64,000 nt of DNA from Cupriavidus sp. IDO (GTDB lineage: Bacteria > Pseudomonadota > Gammaproteobacteria > Burkholderiales > Burkholderiaceae), in contig NZ_JWMA01000081.1 in NCBI RefSeq assembly GCF_000812465.1, positions 45,142 through 109,141 on the forward strand, in the 5' to 3' direction. The notes under the pieces were generated by a model. That model was not told the DNA's origin. It made no database searches and saw only the letters and a list, made by a program, of their open reading frames with translations. The position numbers and the translations under genes are program-made. This document shows, one piece after another, positions 1 through 8,636 of the stretch. Position 1 is the stretch's first letter. Each line of letters begins with the position of its first letter.

Positions 1-604
1 GAACGAGACCGATCCGCGTCGCTTCCGCCGGTTCGACACACGTCCCCCGCAGCAGCATCTCCAGCGCCCTGGCATGCCCCACCGCCCATCCCAGCCGCTG
101 CGTACCGCCGCCGCCGGGAATCAGGCCCAGTTCGACTTCGGGCAGGCCGAGGCGGTAGTCGCCATTCTGCGCATACCGCAGGTGGCAGGCCAGCGCCAGT
201 TCCAGGCCGCCGCCCATGCACCAGCCGTTGATCGCCGCGACCGAAATCCGCTCCGGGCTGGCGAGGCGGGCCGTGCAGCGATGGAACCCCGACTCCGTCG
301 GCGGTGCCTGGGGGCTGAAACGGAGATCGCGCTCGACAAGCGTGCGGCCGCGCCGTGCCAGCACGCCAACATCATAGTGCCGCACGAACACGCCGGGATC
401 TTGCCCCGTCACGATGACCGTGCGGATGTCGGCCTGCGCGTCGATCAGGTCGAACGCTTCGAGAAATTCCCGCTCGCTCTGCGCATCGAAATAGCCGTGC
501 GGCGGATTGAACAGCGCAAGCGTCGCGCTCGATTCGTCGCGGGACAGTTCGACGCGCGTTCCACGGAGCAGGCTGGCAGCGCTGGCAGGTGTGGGTTGTG
601 TCAT
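1..604 (-). CDS. Enoyl-CoA hydratase/isomerase (3' end beyond window)
   Basis: A crotonase-fold protein read leftward and cut by the window edge, so only about 201 N-terminal residues are visible. The ATG at 604 opens MTQPTPASAASLL. The typical core follows: AAINGWCMGGGLELALA forms the oxyanion-hole loop, then LPEVELGLIPGGGGTQRL carries the first catalytic Glu region. The second catalytic Glu position falls in the glycine run, as in many crotonases that are not classical hydratases, so hydratase, isomerase or lyase activity are all possible. It starts 23 bases after the stop of the acyl-CoA ligase at 628 and is therefore the third gene of a leftward Rieske-ligase-crotonase operon. Its role is presumably hydration or isomerisation of an unsaturated CoA ester made by the ligase. 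Confidence 0.88.
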   Translation of the reverse strand, partial: MTQPTPASAASLLRGTRVELSRDESSATLALFNPPHGYFDAQSEREFLEAFDLIDAQADIRTVIVTGQDPGVFVRHYDVGVLARRGRTLVERDLRFSPQAPPTESGFHRCTARLASPERISVAAINGWCMGGGLELALACHLRYAQNGDYRLGLPEVELGLIPGGGGTQRLGWAVGHARALEMLLRGTCVEPAEATRIGLV

Positions 605-627
605 GTCAGTCGGCACAGGATCGATGC

Positions 628-2121
628 TCAACGCACGCGCGGCAGCGTCGCGACCATGTCGCGATACTTCTCGCGCAGCGCCACCTTCGATAGCTTTCCG
701 GTCGCCAGGCGCGGCAGCGGTTCGTCCGACAGCACCAGGTAGCGCGGCACCTTGTAGGCGGCCAGCCGCTCGTTGCAGTGGGCGATGATCTCCTCCACGC
801 TGATCGCGCGGCTCGCATGGACCACGGCCAGCGGCGTCTCGCCGAACTTCTCATCCGGCGCGGCGATGACCACCGCTTCCTCGATGTCGTGGAACTGAAG
901 AATGACGCTCTCGACTTCGGCAGCCGAGATGTTCAGACCGCCGGAGATGATGATGTCCTTCTTGCGGTCGACGAAGGTCAGCAGTCCGTCCTCGTCGAGC
1001 ACGCCGATGTCGCCGGTGTACAGCCAGCCATCGCGGATCACCGCCGCCGTGGCCTCGGGATTGTTCCAGTAGCCCAGCATCATGCCCGGGCCGCGCAGCA
1101 CGATCTCCCCGGGCTGGCCGGGCGGGCAGAACTTGCCGTCGTCGCCCACGATGCGCAGGTCGGTGAAGATGCCACCGCGTCCGCATTTCTCCGGCGAGTC
1201 CACCGCGCGGTCGGCCGGCATGACCGTCGCATAGCCGCCGATCTCCGTTTGGCCGTACATCTGGCGGATGATGACGCCCTTCTGCTTCCACGTATCGAGC
1301 AACGCGCGGCTAACCGCCGCGCCGCCCACCGTCACCAGGCGCAGGCTGCTCAGGTCGGCCTCGGCAAACCCGGGGCAGGCGGTGATGCGCTCGGGGAAGA
1401 TCGGCGCGCCGCAGAACACGTTGATCCGGTCCTGCTGGATGAGGTCCAGCGCGCGCTGGGCATCGAAGGCCGGCTCCAGGTAGAAGGTCGACCCGGCAGT
1501 CATGTATGTGACGAGCTGGACGAAGCCGGCGGAGGTGCTGAGCGGCGCACAGGTCAGCGCACGTGCACCCGGCGCGATGCAGCCGGGGAGATGCAGCACG
1601 AACTCGGCGACGGCGTTCGCCATCGACCGGTGCGAGTAGACCACGCCTTTCGGCCTGGCCGTCGACCCGCTGGTGGTGATGATCGCGACCGGGGCGTCGG
1701 GCAGGAGGTCCGGCAAGGCGGCGTCGCCGCGCATCTGCGCAACCTCCGCAATGTCCACCACGGCGACATCCGTGCTAGCCAGCTTGGCGCGGTTCGCCGC
1801 GTCCGCGAACGCGCGGGCCGGCGTGGTGTCCGCGAAGACCTCGCCAATCTCGTGCGCGGTCAGGCGCGTGCTGACGGGCAGCACGATGGCACCCGCCCGT
1901 ATCGCCCCGAGGATGAGCGCACAGTAGTCGATGGAATTCCCCGCGCAGATGGCGACACGGTCGCCCGGCCGGACGCCCATCTCCACCAGCCTCGCCGCGA
2001 TGCGGTCGCCCCGGTTGTCATACGTGCGATAGGAGATTGTCTCGCCCAGCACATGGATCGCGACTGTATCCGGCGTGTTCCTGGCCCACCAGGAAATTGC
2101 GCTGCTGAAAGTCAGACTCAT
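628..2121 (-). CDS. AMP-dependent acyl-CoA ligase
   Basis: A 497-residue ANL-superfamily adenylating enzyme that activates a carboxylic acid to its CoA thioester with ATP. The phosphate-binding loop TTSGSTARPKGV is at residues 149-160, the adenine motif MYGQTEIGGY near 288-297, YTGDIG near 368-373 and the hinge DRKKD near 385. The C-terminal lysine needed for adenylation is in LATGKLSK, about residue 476. Every catalytic element looks intact and the length is normal. It lies 6 bases after the upstream Rieske gene and just before a crotonase gene, so the three are probably co-transcribed. It is similar in layout to the ligase at 25323-26843, both ending LPKVR or LPRVR, which suggests paralogues. 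The acid substrate cannot be told from sequence. Confidence 0.93.
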   Translation of the reverse strand: MSLTFSSAISWWARNTPDTVAIHVLGETISYRTYDNRGDRIAARLVEMGVRPGDRVAICAGNSIDYCALILGAIRAGAIVLPVSTRLTAHEIGEVFADTTPARAFADAANRAKLASTDVAVVDIAEVAQMRGDAALPDLLPDAPVAIITTSGSTARPKGVVYSHRSMANAVAEFVLHLPGCIAPGARALTCAPLSTSAGFVQLVTYMTAGSTFYLEPAFDAQRALDLIQQDRINVFCGAPIFPERITACPGFAEADLSSLRLVTVGGAAVSRALLDTWKQKGVIIRQMYGQTEIGGYATVMPADRAVDSPEKCGRGGIFTDLRIVGDDGKFCPPGQPGEIVLRGPGMMLGYWNNPEATAAVIRDGWLYTGDIGVLDEDGLLTFVDRKKDIIISGGLNISAAEVESVILQFHDIEEAVVIAAPDEKFGETPLAVVHASRAISVEEIIAHCNERLAAYKVPRYLVLSDEPLPRLATGKLSKVALREKYRDMVATLPRVR

Positions 2122-2127
2122 GCTCGT

Positions 2128-3360
2128 TTAGCTCCGCGAAGAATGATCGGTCATTGCGTACGCGCCCGCCGCCGCGAGGCGGCGCTCGACGAACTCGTAG
2201 AACAGCGGAATGTTGGTCTCCATCCCCCCATAGATCAGTTCCCGGATTGCCCCCGATTCGATGCCGCGCTGGGAGATACAGGCCGCGTGATAGTCCTCGT
2301 TGCCGAACACGTCGAGGATCAGTTCGAACGAGCGCGCGTAGAGTTCCTTTGCCTTGTCGTTGTCCGGCGGCGTGCGCGTCAGCATGAAATACTCCACCGT
2401 GGATTTCGCCGGGCCGTTCGGCTTGACGATCTTCACGCTGATGTAGTGCGGGCTGGTAATCACCACGGTATTGGGGAACACCATGTAGGCGAAGGTCACG
2501 GACTTGTGGATGTTCTCGCCCGGCTTGTCGAGCACCGACGGCTCGAAATCCGCCTTCCCCGACACCTGGCGGATATGCTCGCCCAGCACGTCGACCACAT
2601 TCGGCAGGTCCGCGAACATCCCCGCCACCGAGTTGGCGTGCAGCCGCTGGATGTGATACGGCTCCAGGAACGGTTCGAGCACGAGCTTCCAGTTCGCATC
2701 GAGTTCGAAGGTCTTGTGGCCGTATAAGTGCAGGCGCGGCAGGTTCAGCGCCTCGAAGTCGCTCACGAGGTCGTCGTGGATATGGCTGAAATCCGGCTCT
2801 ACGTTGCGATCCAGCACGACCCAGATCAGGCCACCTGCTTCCTTGCACGCGAGTTCCGCGAGCGGGTGGTCTTCCTTGCGCAGGCCGGCGAACACTTCCT
2901 GGCGCGGCACGCCGACGAGCTTGCCGGTCGCGCTGAAGGTCCAGGCGTGGTACGGGCAACTGACGCGGCCGGCCTTGAATGCGTCGGCGCGCTCCACCAG
3001 CAGGGAGCCCTTGTGCTGGCAGACGTTCAAGAACGCCTTGACCTCGCCCGTGGCGGTACGGCTCAGCAGGATCGGCAGGCCGTAGGCGTTGAGCGCCAGG
3101 AACATGTTCGGCTCAGGCAGTTGCACCGACAGGCCGACCGGCACCGGCAGCCGCCGGAAGATCGCGCGTTGCTCCTGCTCGTAGTGCGACGGGTCGGTAA
3201 AGATGCCGGCCGGGCGCCGCGCGATGGTGGATTCCACCTCGTTCCTGTCATGGGGAGGAATGCGGCGTATGGCCGCGATCGCGCTCGGACCGAGCGACTC
3301 CAGCGTCGGCCTCAACACCCGGATGGCATCCGTGCCCAGCGGGTTGTCCACGTCATTCAT
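2128..3360 (-). CDS. Rieske non-heme iron oxygenase, alpha subunit (1)
   Basis: A 410-residue ring-hydroxylating or demethylating oxygenase. The ATG at 3360 was chosen because AGGAAGGAG precedes it at good spacing; a longer in-frame reading exists upstream but lacks such a site and looks non-coding. The N-terminal Rieske domain binds [2Fe-2S] through C114-x-H116 and C135-x2-H138. The C-terminal SRPBCC domain shows NWKLVLEP followed by H236 and H241 as mononuclear-iron ligands. No beta-subunit gene is nearby, so an alpha-only oligomer is likely. Electrons could come from the ferredoxin and reductase at 9850-11442. It is the first gene of a leftward operon whose promoter region carries two copies of the ATCGTC-N6-GACGAT palindrome. 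Substrate unknown. Confidence 0.93.
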   Translation of the reverse strand: MNDVDNPLGTDAIRVLRPTLESLGPSAIAAIRRIPPHDRNEVESTIARRPAGIFTDPSHYEQEQRAIFRRLPVPVGLSVQLPEPNMFLALNAYGLPILLSRTATGEVKAFLNVCQHKGSLLVERADAFKAGRVSCPYHAWTFSATGKLVGVPRQEVFAGLRKEDHPLAELACKEAGGLIWVVLDRNVEPDFSHIHDDLVSDFEALNLPRLHLYGHKTFELDANWKLVLEPFLEPYHIQRLHANSVAGMFADLPNVVDVLGEHIRQVSGKADFEPSVLDKPGENIHKSVTFAYMVFPNTVVITSPHYISVKIVKPNGPAKSTVEYFMLTRTPPDNDKAKELYARSFELILDVFGNEDYHAACISQRGIESGAIRELIYGGMETNIPLFYEFVERRLAAAGAYAMTDHSSRS

Positions 3361-3464
3361 CTCTGACTCCTTCCTGAATCTCGCTGCAAAGTTGCTGTGG
3401 TTTCGGTTGCGTCGCCTGCCCGCCAGTCCCGTCTGCATTCTATGGACCCGCCTCACTGCAAGAA

Positions 3465-3482
3465 ATCGTCGTTTTCGACATT
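3465..3482. promoter_or_regulatory. Cluster operator-like palindrome, site A
   Basis: ATCGTC-GTTTTC-GACATT. The left half is perfect and the right half has two changes from GACGAT. Flanks extend the symmetry (GAA before, TC after). It lies upstream of both divergent Rieske genes and belongs to a set of six similar sites. Confidence 0.6.
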
Positions 3483-3521
3483 TCTCGAATCGCGCCGCGT
3501 GGTCCGTCGGCCCCCCCCGAA

Positions 3522-3539
3522 ATCGTCTCTTACGACGAC
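3522..3539. promoter_or_regulatory. Cluster operator-like palindrome, site B
   Basis: ATCGTC-TCTTAC-GACGAC, preceded by GAA like site A and starting 57 bases after it. One mismatch in the right half. It follows a C8 run directly. Confidence 0.5.
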
Positions 3540-3656
3540 GACCCCCTTTGCCCCGGCCCTCTACGCTTCCGTCGTGCCATCTTGCGGAAGCAGATTCTCC
3601 GAACACTCCTTCGCAAGATGAACCGACCTACCGAACATTTCCAGCCAAGGAGCAAT

Positions 3657-4826
3657 ATGTCCAACCTGAAACAGGACATTAGCGTCAATGCGGCCGTCGC
3701 TGAGACGATGATCTCGCATCTGATGAACGAGACCACGGACCTGGCCGACCGCGACATCCACGTACCCGTCGAGCATTTCGTGAGTCCGCTGCGCGCCCAG
3801 GCCGAGATTGACCTCATGAAGACGCTGCCGTTGCTGGTGGCGCACCGCAGCGAGCTGCCGAATCCCGGCGACTTCATCACCCGTGACGTCTTCGGCACGC
3901 CGCTGCTGCTCTCGCGCCAGAACGACGGCTCGGTGCAGGCCTTCCTCAATATGTGCAGCCACCGAGGCGGCCGCGTGGAAACGGGCGAATCCGGCAACCG
4001 GCGCGTGTTCACCTGCCGCTATCACGGCTGGTCGTACGACGCGAATGGCGGCGGGCTGCGGGTTGTCCCCTACCAGACGTCGTTCGACCCGATCAACTTC
4101 AGCACGCACGGTCTCGACCGGATCAAGACCGAGGAAGTACACGGCCTGATCTTCGTCGACTTCTCGAACAACCAGGCACGCCCTGTTGCCGACTACCTCG
4201 GACCCGAGGTGGAAGCGCAGATCGCGCCGTGGTACCTGGAGGATTCGACGATCCTGATGGAGAAGTCCTATACGCTCGACATCAACTGGAAGCTGCTGAT
4301 GGACGGCGCCATCGATGTGCTCCATCCGCAATTCCTCCACCCGGGCGGCGTGGCCGAACTGGTCGAGACGAATGTCGGCGTGTTCCGCAGCTACGGGCGG
4401 CACGGCCAGCACTTCAGCTCGCGCAAGAAGCTGCGGGAACTGGCGAAGAACGGCGACGCGAGAAACCTCGGCACCAAGTACATCGCCTCCAACCTGGTCA
4501 TCTATCCGAACACGATGATGATCGCGGCGCCGGAGCACGTCGAATTCTGGACCGTCTGGCCCACCGAGAATCCGGCGAAGGCCACCGTGCAGATCCGCTT
4601 CCTCGTGCGCAAGAACATCCTCACGCCCGAGATCGAGCGCCGCGTGCGCAAGAGCTGGGACATCCTGGAGAACGCCGCCTCGACCGAAGACTGGCCGATG
4701 GAGGAATGGATCCAGCAGAACGCCACGGCACGCCCCACCGGCACCTTCCGGTATGGCCGCAGCGAGTTGTCGGCCCAGCACCTGCACCGCCAGCTTGCCC
4801 GCGATCTCGATGGCAAGGAACTCTGA
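3657..4826 (+). CDS. Rieske non-heme iron oxygenase, alpha subunit (2)
   Basis: A 389-residue alpha-type oxygenase. The start at 3657 (MSNLKQDISV) is preceded by AAGGAG; an in-frame ATG at 3582 lacks support. Rieske ligands are C100-x-H102 and C120-x2-H123. The catalytic domain has NWKLLMDGAIDVLH with H223 and H228 as iron ligands. It is the first gene of a rightward operon: Rieske, CoA-transferase homologue, acyl-CoA ligase, short-chain dehydrogenase, Rieske. No beta subunit or reductase domain is present, so it needs external electron donors, plausibly the ferredoxin and reductase made from 9850-11442. It is divergent from and homologous to Rieske 1 but clearly not a recent duplicate, since motif surroundings differ throughout. 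Confidence 0.93.
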   Translation: MSNLKQDISVNAAVAETMISHLMNETTDLADRDIHVPVEHFVSPLRAQAEIDLMKTLPLLVAHRSELPNPGDFITRDVFGTPLLLSRQNDGSVQAFLNMCSHRGGRVETGESGNRRVFTCRYHGWSYDANGGGLRVVPYQTSFDPINFSTHGLDRIKTEEVHGLIFVDFSNNQARPVADYLGPEVEAQIAPWYLEDSTILMEKSYTLDINWKLLMDGAIDVLHPQFLHPGGVAELVETNVGVFRSYGRHGQHFSSRKKLRELAKNGDARNLGTKYIASNLVIYPNTMMIAAPEHVEFWTVWPTENPAKATVQIRFLVRKNILTPEIERRVRKSWDILENAASTEDWPMEEWIQQNATARPTGTFRYGRSELSAQHLHRQLARDLDGKEL

Positions 4827-4870
4827 GCGCCCCACCGGGCTTCACCACATCACGGCAAGACGGAGTCTTC

Positions 4871-6091
4871 ATGTCAGGATATGACTTTCTCAACGGCGTC
4901 CGCGTGCTCGAAGTCGCGCACCTGGGCCCTTCGAGCCTTGGCGGCTATCTGGCCGACATGGGCGCCGAGGTCATCAAGATCGAAGGGGTCGATGGCGACC
5001 CCGTGCGCCACAGCAGTTCGCCGGCGATCGGCTCGCCCGACGGCGTCAGCTTCCTGCACCTGCGCTGGAATCGTGGCAAAAAGAGCGTCGGCCTGAGCCT
5101 CAAGAGCCCGGGCGGCGCGGAACTGTTCCGCAAGCTGGCGGCGAAGTCGGATGTCGTGATCGAAGGCATGCGGGCCGGCGTCCTGGACCGGCTGGGGTTG
5201 GGCTACGAGGACCTGCGCGCCGTTGCGCCGCACCTCGTGTTTTGTTCACTGTCCGGGCTGGGCCGCGACGGTCCCTACCACACGCTCGGCTCGCACGGGC
5301 CGTCCTTCGATGCCTTTGGCGCCCTGTCCTCCACCAACCCGCATTCGCTGACGGCAGCAGAACGCGAAACTTCCAACTTCGCGCCCGTCGGCATGCATGC
5401 GATGGGCCTCAACGCCGCGCTTGGAACGCTGGCCGCCGTGTTGCGGGCCAAGCGTACCGGCCATGGCGCGCTGATCGAGGTCACGGGTGCCGAGTCGGCG
5501 GCCCACTGGCTGCCGGAAGGCGTCAACACGGTGCTCAATGAGGGCGTGCTGCATGAACGCCCTGGCTTCTACAACAGCGCCGGTCGCATGGCGCTGTGGT
5601 CGCGCCTGTGCGCCTACGAGACGCGCGACGGCCAGAAGCTCTTCTTCCAGGGGATGTACGAGAAGTTCTGGCAACGCTTCTGCGCGCTGGTCGACCGGCA
5701 CGACCTGCAGGCCCGCTACGAGTCAGGCAAGGATCCCGCCGACGTCGACGAGGAGATCCACGGCGAACTCGCGAAGATCTTTCTCACGCGGGACTTCGAC
5801 GACTGGATGCAGTGCTTCCTGGAACACGACATCCCCGGCGGTCCGGCCAACTCGCCACGGACGCTGGCCTCCGACCCCCACTTCCTGGCGCGCCACAATA
5901 CCTACGAGATGGAACATCCCGGCATCGGCACCCTCACGCTGACGGGCACGCCGGTCAAGACGCCGGGCCAGCCGTTCGCGCCATCGGCCGCGCCGGCCCA
6001 GTGGGAACATACCGACGACGTGCTGGGGAACCTGCTGGGGATCGGCGCGGACGAGGTGGAGCGTCTGCGTCAGGCCAATACGGTCTTCTAG
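4871..6091 (+). CDS. Family III CoA-transferase (CaiB/BaiF-like), catalytic Asp replaced
   Basis: A 406-residue protein starting MSGYDFLNGVRVLEVA. The family architecture is clear: an N-terminal VRVLEVAHLGPSSLGGYLADMGAEVIKIE, WNRGKKSVGL near 67-74, LVFCSLSGLGRDGPY near 122-136 and AKRTGHGALIEV near 193-203. In formyl-CoA transferase the active-site Asp lies in a GDSNTG-type motif just before this last block. The equivalent stretch here reads GMHAMG (174-179), putting Met175 at the Asp position. By family knowledge that Asp carries the covalent acyl anhydride, so ordinary CoA transfer may not occur. Neighbouring enzymes make and use CoA esters, so it may still bind one, perhaps as a racemase-like, hydrolytic or structural protein. 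My alignment is by eye. Confidence 0.85.
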   Translation: MSGYDFLNGVRVLEVAHLGPSSLGGYLADMGAEVIKIEGVDGDPVRHSSSPAIGSPDGVSFLHLRWNRGKKSVGLSLKSPGGAELFRKLAAKSDVVIEGMRAGVLDRLGLGYEDLRAVAPHLVFCSLSGLGRDGPYHTLGSHGPSFDAFGALSSTNPHSLTAAERETSNFAPVGMHAMGLNAALGTLAAVLRAKRTGHGALIEVTGAESAAHWLPEGVNTVLNEGVLHERPGFYNSAGRMALWSRLCAYETRDGQKLFFQGMYEKFWQRFCALVDRHDLQARYESGKDPADVDEEIHGELAKIFLTRDFDDWMQCFLEHDIPGGPANSPRTLASDPHFLARHNTYEMEHPGIGTLTLTGTPVKTPGQPFAPSAAPAQWEHTDDVLGNLLGIGADEVERLRQANTVF

Positions 6092-6156
6092 CCACGCCAC
6101 CCTCACGGGGTGAACTACGAACAACACGTCGTCATGGAACGACATGGAGGAGAGAC

Positions 6157-7695
6157 ATGAATCTGGCTCGCTACGCCGACTACTGGGCGCGAATGCGCGG
6201 CGAATCGCTCGCGGCGGTCTTCAAGGAGCACCGGTTGTCCTGGGCCGACCTCAATACGCAGGCCAACGCAGTCGCCGCCGCCTTGCAGCAGGCGGGCATC
6301 GGCAAGGGCGATCGCGTCGGCTGCCTGCTGAACAACTGCATGGAATGGGTGGTCACGTTCGTGGCCGTGCTGCGGGCCGGTGCCATCCTGGTGCCGCTGA
6401 ACCCGCGCTACGGCAACGGCGAGTTGTGCGAGATCGCCGCCCAGACCGACTGCACCGCCCTCGTGTCGGTTGCCGAGCACGTCGGCCGCATCAATCCGAA
6501 GGTGGCTGGCCGCGTGGCTGACAGCGGCGACATCCACATCTTTCCCATGAAGAGCGACGCGGCGCCCATTTCACTGCGCGAGGCCGTCGCGGCCGGTGGC
6601 ATTCCGGTGCCGGTCGAAACGGCTGCCGACGATGTCGCCGTCATCACCTTCACGTCCGGCTCCACGGGACTGCCGAAGGGCGCGATGCTGACCCACCGCT
6701 CCATCGAGGCGCACGCGTCGAGCGTGTTCAAGGTATTCGGCTGGACCAACGACGAACGCGTGCTGCTGCTCGCGCCGTTCGCGTTCACGGGCGGACTCAT
6801 TTGCGTCTACACCCCGGCCTACATCATCGGCGGCGCCATCTTCATCGAGGAAACCCTCGACGCCGAGCGCGCCCTGGCCATCATCTCGCAGGAGAAGATC
6901 ACCGGCCTGACGGGCGTGCCTATCCTGTGGGAGCGCATGGCCGCCTCGCCGGATTTCGCCGCCGCCAACCTCGGCTCGCTGAAGACCGCAACCACGGGCG
7001 GCGCCCCGGTCGCCGAGGCCTTGCTGAAGCAGTACACCGACAAGGGCGTCTGCGTGCGCCAGACGTACGGCTGCACCGAGGCCGGCGGCTGGATCGCCGT
7101 GCCCAATCCGCGCGACGCGATCGCCAAGCCTTGGTCGTGCGGCTGGGCCAGTCCGACGCTGGAGTATCGCGTGGTCGACGCCAACGGCCGCGCCTGCGCC
7201 GTCGGCGAAGCGGGCGAAATCCTGCTGCGCGGCGAGCAGATGTTCCGCGGCTACTGGGCCAATCCCGAGGCAACCGCCGAGGCGTGGAACAATGGCTGGT
7301 ATCGCACCGGCGACCTGGGCAAGCTCGACGAAGCGGGCTGCCTCCAGATCGCGGACCGCAAGAAGAACATGGTGATCTCGGGCGGCGTGAACGTCTATCC
7401 CGCCGAGGTCGAGCGCGCGATGAGCGGGCTGGACGGCGTCGCAGAGGTGGTCGCCTTCGGCATGCCCGATGCGACCTGGGGCGAGCGGGTGGTGGCCGTC
7501 GTCCACGGACAGGAAGTACTGGATCCCCAGAGCATCATGAAGGCCTGCCGGACCGCGCTGGGCGCATACAAGACGCCAAAGGAGATCATCATCAGCAGCA
7601 AGCCCCTGCCGCGCACGAGCACCGGGAAGGTCCCGCGCAACAACCTGCCCCAATTCTATGAAACGCTGCACGGCGAGAGCCGTGCCGTCGCCTGA
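6157..7695 (+). CDS. AMP-dependent acyl-CoA ligase
   Basis: A 512-residue ANL enzyme that starts MNLARYADYW after the ribosome site GGAGGAGAG. The ATP-binding loop TFTSGSTGLPKGAM is at 164-177, TYGCTEAGGW is the adenine motif, YRTGDLG follows, then DRKKNMVISGGVNVYPAEVE at the hinge and the terminal STGKVPR with the catalytic Lys. All motifs are intact. It is the third gene of the rightward operon, 65 bases after the CoA-transferase homologue and 24 bases before a short-chain dehydrogenase. It likely activates an acid intermediate of the pathway; ligases of this general type act on fatty, aromatic or alicyclic acids and the exact acid cannot be read here. Confidence 0.93.
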   Translation: MNLARYADYWARMRGESLAAVFKEHRLSWADLNTQANAVAAALQQAGIGKGDRVGCLLNNCMEWVVTFVAVLRAGAILVPLNPRYGNGELCEIAAQTDCTALVSVAEHVGRINPKVAGRVADSGDIHIFPMKSDAAPISLREAVAAGGIPVPVETAADDVAVITFTSGSTGLPKGAMLTHRSIEAHASSVFKVFGWTNDERVLLLAPFAFTGGLICVYTPAYIIGGAIFIEETLDAERALAIISQEKITGLTGVPILWERMAASPDFAAANLGSLKTATTGGAPVAEALLKQYTDKGVCVRQTYGCTEAGGWIAVPNPRDAIAKPWSCGWASPTLEYRVVDANGRACAVGEAGEILLRGEQMFRGYWANPEATAEAWNNGWYRTGDLGKLDEAGCLQIADRKKNMVISGGVNVYPAEVERAMSGLDGVAEVVAFGMPDATWGERVVAVVHGQEVLDPQSIMKACRTALGAYKTPKEIIISSKPLPRTSTGKVPRNNLPQFYETLHGESRAVA

Positions 7696-7719
7696 CCTCC
7701 ACCGTATCGGGAATCGACC

Positions 7720-8487
7720 ATGAGACTGAAGGACAAGGTCGCCATCGTGACCGGCGCCAGTTCCGGGCTGGGGCAGGCGATGGCGCTGCGCTTCGCGCGT
7801 GAAGGCGCCCGGGTGCTGGCCGTGGCCCGGCGCGCCGACAAGCTCGAGGAGATCGCTGCCAGGGCAGCCGACTATCCGGGGGGCGTGGTGCCCTTCCGGG
7901 GCGACATGCGAGACAAGGACGACATCCGCCGGATGGTGGCGGTCGCCGTGGAACGCTTCGGCAGGCTCGACGTGCTGGTGAACAACGCCGGCATCAACGA
8001 CGATTTTTCTGCCGTCGCCGACATGAAAGAGGAACTCTGGCACGACGTCTTCGCCCTCAACCTCGACGCGGCGTTCCTCGCCTGCAAGTTCGCCGTCCCG
8101 CACCTGATCGAACGCCGCGGCAACATCATCAACATCGCCTCCATTGGCGGCACCGAGTACGGCCGCTCCGGCGTGGCGTACACCGCCTCCAAGCATGCGC
8201 TTGTCGCGATGACCAAGCACACGGCCTTCAACTACGCCCCCACCGGCCTGCGCTGCAACGTGATCTGCCCCGGCCCCGTGGAAACGCCCATGGTCCAGGC
8301 GGCGATGGAGCAGGCCGGCAGCATGAACCGCGACGGTGCGCGGCGCGCCAACTCAGGCATGAAGAACCTTGTCCGCATCGGCGAGCCGGAGGAGATCTCG
8401 AACATCGCCTGCTTCCTCGCGTCCGACGAGGCCAGCCTGCTCAACGGCGCGGTTGTCGTGGCCGATGCCGGGTGGACGTCGTACTGA
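7720..8487 (+). CDS. Short-chain dehydrogenase/reductase (SDR)
   Basis: A 255-residue classical SDR that oxidises or reduces a hydroxyl/keto group with NAD(P). The Rossmann motif TGASSGLG is at 11-18, NNAG at 88-91, Ser141 in INIASIGG and the catalytic Tyr154/Lys158 in YTASK. Normal length with an intact active site. It is the fourth gene of the rightward operon. In this setting it could oxidise a dihydrodiol or hydroxy group made by one of the flanking oxygenases, or a 3-hydroxyacyl-CoA; sequence alone does not decide. Confidence 0.92.
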   Translation: MRLKDKVAIVTGASSGLGQAMALRFAREGARVLAVARRADKLEEIAARAADYPGGVVPFRGDMRDKDDIRRMVAVAVERFGRLDVLVNNAGINDDFSAVADMKEELWHDVFALNLDAAFLACKFAVPHLIERRGNIINIASIGGTEYGRSGVAYTASKHALVAMTKHTAFNYAPTGLRCNVICPGPVETPMVQAAMEQAGSMNRDGARRANSGMKNLVRIGEPEEISNIACFLASDEASLLNGAVVVADAGWTSY

Positions 8488-8517
8488 GCGACGGCTCCGG
8501 CTTTTTCCTGCAATACC

Positions 8518-8539
8518 CGAAGGCGCAGCCGCGCCTTCG
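8518..8539 (+). repeat. Intercistronic hairpin
   Basis: CGAAGGCGC and GCGCCTTCG form a perfect 9-bp stem around the loop AGCC, 30 bases after the dehydrogenase stop. No T-run follows, so it is more likely an mRNA stability or attenuation hairpin than a full terminator before the Rieske gene at 8637. Confidence 0.5.
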
Positions 8540-8636
8540 TCCTCTCCCGCAACACCAGGCGCCCCGCGCCCCGGCCATCGGAGCGATGCCCGGGTTCCTC
8601 ATCCACGGCGCCATCCCCACACCCGAGGAGCCAAGC

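Larger units (their letters stand above)
3361..3656. promoter_or_regulatory. Divergent promoter region between two Rieske genes
   Basis: This 296-base gap separates two divergently transcribed Rieske oxygenase genes. It contains two copies of the cluster palindrome (3465-3482 and 3522-3539) and a run of eight C residues at 3511-3518. Ribosome sites for both genes are at its ends: AGGAAGGAG on the minus strand and AAGGAG at 3646-3651 on the plus strand. No confident -35/-10 pair was assigned. Confidence 0.6.

Noticed and set aside
778..2727. 649-codon open frame on the plus strand opposite the acyl-CoA ligase and Rieske genes
   Set aside because: Antisense shadow of high-GC genes; low-complexity Arg/His/Ala-rich translation without domain motifs, while the minus strand has complete catalytic motifs.
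3953..4870. Possible N-terminal extension of the CoA-transferase homologue in an open frame through the Rieske gene
   Set aside because: The extension is an out-of-frame reading of the Rieske gene; the family start at 4871 is normal.
6129..6144. GTCGT-N6-ACGAC dyad before the second ligase
   Set aside because: Half-sites are shifted relative to the cluster palindrome and it lies within an operon overlapping the ribosome site; likely chance.
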